The notes beneath the pieces were generated by a model. That model made no database searches. It was not told the DNA's origin and was given only the letters and a program-made list of their open reading frames with translations. A stretch of DNA of 10,187 nt from an uncultured Comamonadaceae bacterium (GTDB lineage: Bacteria > Pseudomonadota > Gammaproteobacteria > Burkholderiales > Burkholderiaceae). Made by a program: the position numbers and the translations under genes. The stretch lies in contig CAMLSD010000135.1 in the NCBI GenBank assembly GCA_946482595.1, forward strand, positions 1 to 10,187, written 5' to 3'. This document shows, piece by piece, positions 5,748 through 10,187 of this stretch (the stretch's first letter is position 1; each line of letters begins with the position of its first letter).

Positions 5748-7409
5748 TCACTTCAGCACACCCAGGCGCTTGTTGATGAACCACTGCTGGGCGATCGACA
5801 GGATGTTGTTCGTCAGCCAGTACAGCACCAGGCCGGCCGGGAAGAAGAAGAACATCACCGAAAACACCAGCGGCATGATCCACATCATCTTGGCCTGGAT
5901 CGGGTCCGGCGGCGTGGGGTTCAGCCAGGTCTGCAGCATGGTCGACGCGGTCATCAGCAGCGGCAGGATGAAATACGGGTCCTTGACCGACAGGTCGGTG
6001 ATCCAGCCGATCCAGGGCGCGTTGCGCATCTCCACCGACGACAGCAGCACCCAGTACAGCGCGATGAACACCGGGATCTGGATCATGATGGGGAAACAGC
6101 CGCCCATCGGGTTGACCTTCTCCTCGCGGTAGATGCGCATCATCTCCTGCTGCATCTGCTGGGGCTTGTCCTTGTAGCGCTCGCGCAGTTCGGTCACGCG
6201 CGGCGCAATCGCCTTCATCTTGGCCATCGAGGCATAGGCCTTGGCATTGAGCCAGTAGAAGGCGATCTTCAGCAGCACCACCAGCGCCACGATCGCCCAG
6301 CCCCAGTTGCCCAGCATCGAATAGAGCTTGTCGAGCAGCCAGAACAGCGGCTTGGACAGCATCGTGAACCAGCCGTAGTCCTTCACCAGTTCCAGCCCCG
6401 GTGCCAGCGCTTCGAGCTTCTTTTCTTCCTGCGGGCCGGCAAACAGCACCGTGTCGACCGAACGCGAGGCACCGGCCGCCAGCTCACCCAGCGGCAGGAT
6501 CATGCCGACCGAGTACAGGTTGGTGTCGACCTTGCGGGCGAAGAAGTCGCGCTGCAGCGGCTCCTTGGGCACCCAGGCCGACGCGAAGTAGTGCTGCACC
6601 ATCGCCACCCAGCCGTCGGCCGCGGCGGGCGCGGTCTCGGCCTTGCCCTTTTCGATGTCCTTGAAGTCGATCTTGTGGAACTTCTTCTGGTCGGTGTAGA
6701 CCGCCGGACCGGTGAAGGTGTAGTAGAAGCTCGATTCCCCGGGCGGCGGATTGCCGTCACGCACGAGCTGCAGGTAGAGCTGCGGCTGCTGGGCCTCGCC
6801 CGAGGCGTTGATCACCTCGTGCTTCACACCGACCTGGTAGCTGCCGCGCTCGAAGGTGAAGGTCTTCACATACTGCACGCCACCGGCCGCGGGCGACTCG
6901 AAGCTCACGCTCAGCGATGGTGCACCGTCGGCCAGGGTCCGCTCGCCCGGACGCACGGCCATCGTGGTCTTGTGCGTGGGGTAGTCGGGCTTGCCGATCA
7001 GGCCGGTCTGCGCCAGGTACAGGCGTTCGGACGACTGGTCGAACACCACCACATTGCGGGTGGGATCGTTCTGGTCGCGGTAGTTCAGCAGCTCAAGGCG
7101 GATCAGGTCACCGCCCTGGGTGTCGAAGGTCGCCTTGACGACGTCGGTCGTGATCTCGACCTTCTCGCGGGCCACCGGGGCGGCGGCTGCGGTGGTCGGC
7201 ACACTGCTTGTGCCGGCCGTGGGCGCGGCCACCGGCGCCGGCACCGAGGAGGCACCGCCGGCCACCGCGCCGGGTGCAGCCGCACTGGCCGCAGGAGGCG
7301 GCGGCGAGAACATCGACGGCCGGCCGCTGTGCTTGTTCCAGGCGTCCCACAACAGGACGAGGGACATCGTGAACACCACCCACAGGATGGTGCGGCGTAT
7401 ATCGGTCAT
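5748..7409 (-). CDS. yidC: Membrane protein insertase YidC
   Basis: A 553-residue inner-membrane insertase (Oxa1/Alb3 family) that inserts and folds membrane proteins, alone or with SecYEG. TM1 is near residues 6-20, followed by an Ala/Pro/Ser-rich linker to about 83. The large periplasmic P1 domain extends to about 345. The conserved insertase core then has helices near 365-390, 438-460, 478-498 and two within 508-544. The cytoplasmic loop before the second core helix contains YASMAKMKA and EEKVNPMGGCFP (NPMGGCFP at 433-440), which are hallmark sequences. Lys381 stands where E. coli has the hydrophilic-groove Arg366; positive charge is kept. The start overlaps the yidD stop by four bases (ATGA), so translation is coupled. 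It is the last gene of the operon before a terminator. Confidence 0.97.
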   Translation of the reverse strand: MTDIRRTILWVVFTMSLVLLWDAWNKHSGRPSMFSPPPPAASAAAPGAVAGGASSVPAPVAAPTAGTSSVPTTAAAAPVAREKVEITTDVVKATFDTQGGDLIRLELLNYRDQNDPTRNVVVFDQSSERLYLAQTGLIGKPDYPTHKTTMAVRPGERTLADGAPSLSVSFESPAAGGVQYVKTFTFERGSYQVGVKHEVINASGEAQQPQLYLQLVRDGNPPPGESSFYYTFTGPAVYTDQKKFHKIDFKDIEKGKAETAPAAADGWVAMVQHYFASAWVPKEPLQRDFFARKVDTNLYSVGMILPLGELAAGASRSVDTVLFAGPQEEKKLEALAPGLELVKDYGWFTMLSKPLFWLLDKLYSMLGNWGWAIVALVVLLKIAFYWLNAKAYASMAKMKAIAPRVTELRERYKDKPQQMQQEMMRIYREEKVNPMGGCFPIMIQIPVFIALYWVLLSSVEMRNAPWIGWITDLSVKDPYFILPLLMTASTMLQTWLNPTPPDPIQAKMMWIMPLVFSVMFFFFPAGLVLYWLTNNILSIAQQWFINKRLGVLK

Positions 7410-7702
7410 GGGGACGACTCGTTGGTGGAAGAGGAGGACGCAGCCGCTGCCGGCTGCGGGGACAACAGGCGCGAGAACAGCCGCGGTGGCTGCTCAGGCA
7501 CGGCATCGATCCCGCCGTCGCACCAGGGGTGGCAGCGGGCAATGCGTGTCACGGTGAGATAGCTGCCTGCCAGTGCACCATGGCGATCGAGCGCTTCGAT
7601 CGAATAGGCCGAGCAGGTGGGATGGAAGCGGCACCCGTTGCCCAGCCAGGGGCTGAGCATCAGGCGATAAGCCTTGACCAGGGCGATGAGGAAGCGCTTC
7701 AT
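7406..7702 (-). CDS. yidD: Membrane protein insertion efficiency factor YidD
   Basis: A 98-residue small membrane-associated protein that assists YidC-dependent insertion. The N-terminal amphipathic segment (FLIALVKAYRLMLSPWLG, residues 4-21) is followed by the family signature CRFHPTCSAYS (24-34), then RCHPW (56-60) and GGIDAVP (63-69). The usual conserved cysteines are Cys24, Cys30 and Cys57. The C-terminal tail after residue 70 is Pro/Ala/Ser-rich and unconserved; the last codons overlap the yidC start in ATGA. The gap to rnpA upstream is 63 bases, and no strong ribosome-binding site precedes the ATG. The protein is not catalytic as far as is known. Neighbours and length match the standard rpmH-rnpA-yidD-yidC order. 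Confidence 0.95.
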   Translation of the reverse strand: MKRFLIALVKAYRLMLSPWLGNGCRFHPTCSAYSIEALDRHGALAGSYLTVTRIARCHPWCDGGIDAVPEQPPRLFSRLLSPQPAAAASSSSTNESSP

Positions 7703-7712
7703 GTCAGGGCCT

Positions 7713-7734
7713 GAGAGTCTGGAGCCAGAGAGTC
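7713..7734. repeat. Direct repeat GAGAGTC x2 in the rnpA-yidD gap
   Basis: GAGAGTC occurs at 7713-7719 and 7728-7734 with an 8-base spacer, and the overlapping TCTGG-AG-CCAGA (7718-7729) is a short inverted repeat. They lie in the untranslated leader just before yidD. No function is assigned; this may be chance. Confidence 0.25.
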
Positions 7735-7765
7735 GGTTCGCTGCAAGCGCGCGACGCGTTGCGCG

Positions 7766-8338
7766 TCAGCCACGCGCTGACCCACCCGCTTTGCGCAGAC
7801 GGTTCAGCGCCTGCGTGAACAGGGCATCGAGCTCGGCCCGGGCCGCCAGACGCAGTGCGTCCGAGGCCGCACTGGGAAACTGCTTGCGGTCGAACGTCGC
7901 GCGCAGGCGAACCACCCACACCCCGGACGGCAGGTCAGGAAGCCGGCGCTCGGCAGCCGCAAACACCTGCCGCTTGAGCAGGGTGCGTGTCACCGAACGA
8001 CGCGCCCAGCGCTTGGGCAGCACCACCCCCACGTGAAGCGGGTTGCGCTGCCCTGCGCGGTCGGAAGATGCCGGCCCGAAGGCCAGTGCCTCGCAGACAT
8101 CCACAGCGTTTGACGGGCCTGGGGTCGTGCCTGTTGACAACTTGCCTGGCAGGGTGCTGGACAAGGCGCTCGACGAGGCGTCTGCGGTGGGTTGTGCGGG
8201 TGCCGGCGGTGTCGGTCTGGACACCCCGGCCACATGGTGAAGGACAAAATGCACGCCCTTGGCCACCACCCCCGATGCACCGGCCTGCAAGGCCCGCTCG
8301 AACTCCGAGCGCTGCTTGAGTCGTTGCACCCCTCCCAT
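7766..8338 (-). CDS. rnpA: Ribonuclease P protein component with a long internal insert
   Basis: A 190-residue RnpA, the basic protein subunit that helps the RNase P RNA bind and mature the 5' ends of pre-tRNAs. The N-terminus (QRLKQRSEFERAL) and the HFVLHHV strand match the family. LHVGVVLPKRWARRSVTRTLLKRQVF then holds the central cleft and RNR region (LHVGVVLPKR at 101-110, ARRSVTRTLLKR at 112-123), followed by WVVRLRATF. Residues about 37-99 form an insert rich in Ala, Pro, Ser and Thr, which explains the length against about 119 residues in E. coli. Within the RNR motif the usual Asn is Thr119. The ATG has no clear Shine-Dalgarno; a GTG three codons on would give the more usual MQRLK beginning but sits too close to GGAGG. 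It lies 71 bases after rpmH. Confidence 0.92.
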   Translation of the reverse strand: MGGVQRLKQRSEFERALQAGASGVVAKGVHFVLHHVAGVSRPTPPAPAQPTADASSSALSSTLPGKLSTGTTPGPSNAVDVCEALAFGPASSDRAGQRNPLHVGVVLPKRWARRSVTRTLLKRQVFAAAERRLPDLPSGVWVVRLRATFDRKQFPSAASDALRLAARAELDALFTQALNRLRKAGGSARG

Positions 8339-8359
8339 CGCACGCCCCGGCTCGTCTGC

Positions 8360-8394
8360 CGGCCAGCCAGCCCCGGTACGAACCCCGCTGGCCG
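8360..8394 (-). promoter_or_regulatory. Hairpin in the rpmH-rnpA gap, possible attenuator or processing site
   Basis: A perfect 8-bp inverted repeat (CGGCCAGC / GCTGGCCG) encloses a 19-nt loop that itself contains a short GGT/ACC pairing. It fills half of the 71-base gap between rpmH and rnpA. There is no T-run. Ribosomal protein bL34 is needed in far larger amounts than RnpA, so a partial terminator or RNA-processing hairpin is expected here; the role is inferred. Confidence 0.45.
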
Positions 8395-8409
8395 ACGTCA
8401 GGTGCGACG

Positions 8410-8544
8410 TCAGACGGCCAGACGCTTGCGGCCCTTGGCGCGACGGGCGTTGATGACCTTGCGGCCACCGCGCGTCTTCATGCGCACCAGGAAGCCGTGC
8501 GTGCGAGCGCGGCGGACCTTCGAAGGTTGATAGGAGCGTTTCAT
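8410..8544 (-). CDS. rpmH: 50S ribosomal protein L34 (bL34)
   Basis: A 44-residue, strongly basic ribosomal protein of the large subunit. The translation begins [18 protein letters not shown], continues through the [20 protein letters not shown] core (LVRMKTRGG at 19-27, [13 protein letters not shown] after it) and ends in RLAV, matching the family over its whole length. The start is supported by a GAGGA sequence about seven bases upstream. It is first in the rpmH-rnpA-yidD-yidC operon and is preceded by a long leader; the promoter is placed at 8788-8816. Like dnaA it lies beside the divergent intergenic region, as in many bacteria. Confidence 0.98.
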   Translation of the reverse strand: MKRSYQPSKVRRARTHGFLVRMKTRGGRKVINARRAKGRKRLAV

Positions 8545-8739
8545 GGTATGTCCTCGTCCGTTCGTGGACCCACCGCTCCGAGGCGCAGGCGACTGCCTGT
8601 GCTGTGTCGAATCAGGGGGTCAAACCAAAGCCCGCATTGTGCGGTTGCCGCCCAGACCGACCGCCACAAAGGCGCCACAACCCAGGCCAGCAACCCCCTG
8701 CGGGCTTGCATGCATTCCGCGCCATCCTCAGCCGTGGAC

Positions 8740-8759
8740 TGCAGCGCCACAGCGCTGCA
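8740..8759 (-). promoter_or_regulatory. Stable hairpin near the 5' end of the rpmH leader
   Basis: TGCAGCGC and GCGCTGCA form a perfect 8-bp stem around a 4-nt CACA loop (TGTG on the transcript strand). Given the promoter at 8788-8816, the hairpin would start about 22 nt into the transcript. It could stabilise the 5' end or act in control of rpmH; the sequence does not decide. Confidence 0.45.
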
Positions 8760-8787
8760 AGCATTTCGAGGATCCGGGAAACCCTCT

Positions 8788-8816
8788 ATTACACCAAAAA
8801 CACCCTTACAGGTCAA
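8788..8816 (-). promoter_or_regulatory. Sigma70-type promoter of the rpmH-rnpA-yidD-yidC operon
   Basis: On the minus strand, TTGACC (8811-8816) and TGTAAT (8788-8793) are separated by exactly 17 bases; each matches the consensus at five of six positions. It is the best promoter match seen in the window, as suits a ribosomal protein operon. Transcription would begin near 8781, giving a leader of about 235 nt. Confidence 0.75.
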
Positions 8817-8870
8817 CGACTTACACGGCAAACTGCGGCCTGGCCAGGGGTCATCGAGCTGGTAGAAAAC

Positions 8871-8879
8871 TGTGGATAA
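8871..8879 (-). promoter_or_regulatory. DnaA box TTATCCACA (perfect), upstream of the dnaA promoter
   Basis: TGTGGATAA on the plus strand is the exact complement of the high-affinity DnaA box. It ends 26 bases before the TAGAAT -10 of dnaA, near the -35 region, where bound DnaA could repress or modulate its own gene and seed an origin complex. Confidence 0.8.
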
Positions 8880-8905
8880 CTATGTCTGGCGGCCACTTTG
8901 GCGGC

Positions 8906-8911
8906 TAGAAT
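8906..8911 (+). promoter_or_regulatory. -10 element of the dnaA promoter
   Basis: TAGAAT matches the sigma70 -10 consensus at five of six bases, 33 bases before the dnaA ATG. No good -35 is found at 16-18 bases (TGTCTG at 17), so the promoter may depend on an activator or be held low. Transcription would start near 8918. Confidence 0.55.
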
Positions 8912-8930
8912 CTGCCCGCTCCAGAAAAAG

Positions 8931-8939
8931 TTTTCCACA
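8931..8939 (+). promoter_or_regulatory. DnaA box TTTTCCACA, next to the dnaA start codon
   Basis: It fits the relaxed E. coli box TTWTNCACA. It lies five bases before the ATG, inside the expected transcript and where a ribosome-binding site would be. It faces the opposite way to the box at 8871-8879, with centres 60 bases apart and the -10 between them. Confidence 0.65.
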
Positions 8940-8944
8940 AATAC

Positions 8945-10187
8945 ATGAGCCCCGACCTCTGGCAACGCTGCTGCGACCGTCTGGCAGCCGAGTTGCCCGA
9001 ACAACAGTTCAACACCTGGATCCGTCCGCTGCCGGCCGGCACGGTCTCGCAAGGCGAGTCCGGCCCGGTGATGGCCGTGCGCGTGCCCAACCGCTTCAAG
9101 CTCGACTGGATCCGCAACCAGTACGCCGCCCGCATCGAAACCCTGCTGGCCGAACTGGCGGGCCAGCCGGTGCGGCTGGAGCTGTCGCTCGCCCCGCGTG
9201 ACGCGCCGCTGCTGGTGCGCCCCACCGCCGCAGCCACCCAGGCCGCACCGAGCCTGGCCACGGCCGGCGCGTCGGGCGGGTATGCCCCGAACGGCTACAA
9301 CGGCCACGGTAGCGACACGCCCGCCGCCCCCGGTCCGGCCGCCGCGCCCCATCAGCCCTCGCGCAGCAAGCTCAACCACAGCCTGACCTTCGACACCCTG
9401 GTGCCGGGCCGCGCCAACCAGATGGCCCGCACCGCCGCGCTGCATGTGGCCGGTGCCCCCGGCCAGATGTACAACCCGCTGTTCATCTATGGTGGCGTGG
9501 GCCTGGGCAAGACCCACCTGATCCACGCCGTGGGCAATGCGCTGCTGGCCGACCGGCCTGATGCACGCATCCTCTACCTGCACGCCGAGCAGTTCATCTC
9601 CGACGTCGTCAAGAACTACCAGCGCAAGACCTTCGACGAGCTCAAGGCCAAGTACCACTCGCTCGACCTGCTGCTGATCGACGACGTCCAGTTCTTTGCC
9701 GGCAAGGACCGCACCCAGGAAGAGTTCTTCAACGCCTTCGAGGCGCTGCTGGCCAAGCGGGCCCACATCATCATGACCAGCGACACCTACCCCAAGGGGT
9801 TGGTGGACATCGACGAACGCCTGACCTCACGCTTCGACGCCGGCCTGACCGTGGCGATCGAACCCCCCGAGCTTGAAATGCGGGTGGCCATCCTGATCCG
9901 CAAGGCCGAGGCCGAAGGCACGCCCATGCCCGAGGACGTCGCGTTTTTCGTGGCCAAGAACGTGCGCGCCAACGTGCGTGAACTCGAAGGCGCGCTGCGC
10001 AAGATCCTGGCTTATTCACGGTTTTCCCACAAGGAAATCAACATCCAGCTGGCCCGTGAAGCTCTGAAGGACCTGCTGTCGATCCAGAACCGCCAGATTT
10101 CTGTGGAAAACATCCAGAAGACCGTGGCCGACTTCTACAAGATCAAGGTCGCCGACATGTATTCCAAGAAGCGGCCCGCCTCGATCG
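8945..10187 (+). CDS. dnaA: Chromosomal replication initiator protein DnaA (3' end outside window)
   Basis: The first 414 codons of the AAA+ ATPase that binds DnaA boxes and opens the origin. Domain I (residues 1 to about 85) starts [20 protein letters not shown] and has the usual FNTWIRPL. Domain II (about 85-140) is a flexible Ala/Pro/Gly linker. Domain III has Walker [10 protein letters not shown] (183-191), Walker B LLLIDD (242-247) and the arginine-finger motif SRF with Arg296. The sensor-II region and the start of domain IV ([13 protein letters not shown]) are present, but the DNA-binding helix-turn-helix is past the window end. The frame is open to base 10187 with no stop. The ATG is chosen by the match to known N-termini; no Shine-Dalgarno precedes it, and a DnaA box occupies that position. 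Two DnaA boxes flank the -10, indicating autoregulation. Confidence 0.97.
   Translation, partial: MSPDLWQRCCDRLAAELPEQQFNTWIRPLPAGTVSQGESGPVMAVRVPNRFKLDWIRNQYAARIETLLAELAGQPVRLELSLAPRDAPLLVRPTAAATQAAPSLATAGASGGYAPNGYNGHGSDTPAAPGPAAAPHQPSRSKLNHSLTFDTLVPGRANQMARTAALHVAGAPGQMYNPLFIYGGVGLGKTHLIHAVGNALLADRPDARILYLHAEQFISDVVKNYQRKTFDELKAKYHSLDLLLIDDVQFFAGKDRTQEEFFNAFEALLAKRAHIIMTSDTYPKGLVDIDERLTSRFDAGLTVAIEPPELEMRVAILIRKAEAEGTPMPEDVAFFVAKNVRANVRELEGALRKILAYSRFSHKEINIQLAREALKDLLSIQNRQISVENIQKTVADFYKIKVADMYSKKRPASI
10102..10110 (-). promoter_or_regulatory. DnaA-box match inside dnaA coding sequence
   Basis: TGTGGAAAA is the complement of TTTTCCACA, the same 9-mer as the box before the start codon. 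It encodes part of SVENIQ, a conserved stretch, so coding constraint may explain it. It is listed as a possible accessory binding site only. Confidence 0.3.

Larger units (their letters stand above)
8545..8944. other. rpmH/dnaA divergent intergenic region, candidate origin or origin-flanking DNA
   Basis: About 400 bases without a convincing gene, between the divergent rpmH and dnaA. It holds the rpmH promoter and leader, the dnaA -10, two DnaA boxes and a moderately AT-rich patch (about 8776-8830). Genes on both sides are transcribed away from it, as expected if replication starts here. Against a complete oriC: only two boxes fit the consensus, there is no box cluster, and I see no clear AT-rich 13-mer array. 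The origin could instead lie downstream of dnaA, beyond the window. Confidence 0.45.

Noticed and set aside
4323..7562. A 1079-codon open frame on the plus strand, antisense to mnmE, yidC and part of yidD
   Set aside because: It runs through three certain genes and the terminator between yidC and mnmE. Its product is a His/Arg/Gln/Gly-rich string without any recognisable domain, which is what the antisense frame of GC-rich genes gives.
8612..8764. A 50-codon minus-strand frame wholly inside the rpmH leader, considered as a leader peptide
   Set aside because: There is no ribosome-binding site, the Arg/Trp/Cys/Gly mix looks random, and no run of regulatory codons or terminator/antiterminator pair follows.
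8541..8831. A 96-codon minus-strand frame across the rpmH leader
   Set aside because: Its start lies upstream of the likely transcription start, it ends at the rpmH start codon region, and it has no family resemblance or ribosome-binding site.
8862..8895. A DnaA-trio element next to the perfect DnaA box
   Set aside because: Neither flank of the box shows a run of TAG-like triplets long enough to be distinguished from chance.
8497..8908. Several plus-strand frames of 91-122 codons in the rpmH/dnaA gap
   Set aside because: They overlap each other, cross the promoters and DnaA box, and show no coding signature.
8813..9766. A 317-codon minus-strand frame opposite dnaA
   Set aside because: It lies opposite the conserved AAA+ domain of DnaA and has no recognisable motif.
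1..10187. tRNA genes, insertion sequences, CRISPR arrays, phage or toxin-antitoxin genes
   Set aside because: I saw no tandem repeat-spacer pattern, no transposase or integrase motif, no terminal repeats and no tRNA-like cloverleaf; nearly all the sequence is covered by identified genes.

Overview
This is a GC-rich, tightly packed chromosomal window that looks like the replication-origin neighbourhood of a betaproteobacterium. The most likely group is Burkholderiales (a Comamonadaceae or Sphaerotilaceae/Leptothrix-like lineage). The grounds are the divergent dnaA / rpmH-rnpA-yidD-yidC-mnmE block, an RnpA with a long Ala/Pro/Ser insert, a Lys where E. coli YidC has its groove Arg, and high third-position GC. 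The placement rests on protein resemblance by eye, not on a search.

Layout, left to right. (1) 1-1247 (+): the C-terminal part of a Kef/CPA2-type K+/H+ antiporter with RCK_N and RCK_C domains, cut by the window start. (2) 1421-3549 (+): three closely spaced genes for a Tat-exported metallo-beta-lactamase-fold hydrolase, an exported histidine phosphatase, and adenine phosphoribosyltransferase (apt). The gaps are 2 and 6 bases, and a 13-bp hairpin spans the phosphatase stop codon just before the apt start. (3) 3601-4068 (-): a stand-alone cyclic-nucleotide-binding-fold protein with its own recognisable promoter. (4) 4239-5648 (-): mnmE, tRNA wobble-uridine modification GTPase. (5) 5748-8544 (-): the rpmH-rnpA-yidD-yidC operon, with a good sigma70-type promoter at 8788-8816, a leader of about 235 nt, and a rho-independent terminator after yidC. 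(6) 8545-8944: the divergent rpmH/dnaA intergenic region, holding two DnaA boxes and a dnaA -10 element; it is a candidate origin or origin-flanking region. (7) 8945 to the end (+): dnaA, cut by the window end before its DNA-binding domain.

How the genes fit together: the right half is the conserved core of translation, RNA processing, membrane insertion and replication initiation. RpmH is ribosomal protein bL34, RnpA is the RNase P protein, YidD and YidC handle inner-membrane protein insertion, MnmE modifies tRNA, and DnaA starts replication. The left half is a potassium efflux gene and a probable operon joining two exported hydrolases to purine salvage. I see no tRNA or rRNA gene, insertion sequence, CRISPR array, prophage or toxin-antitoxin pair. 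No previously undescribed system is evident. The points most worth a second look are the apt-junction hairpin, the RnpA insert and altered RNR motif, the structured rpmH leader, and the DnaA-box architecture of the dnaA promoter.
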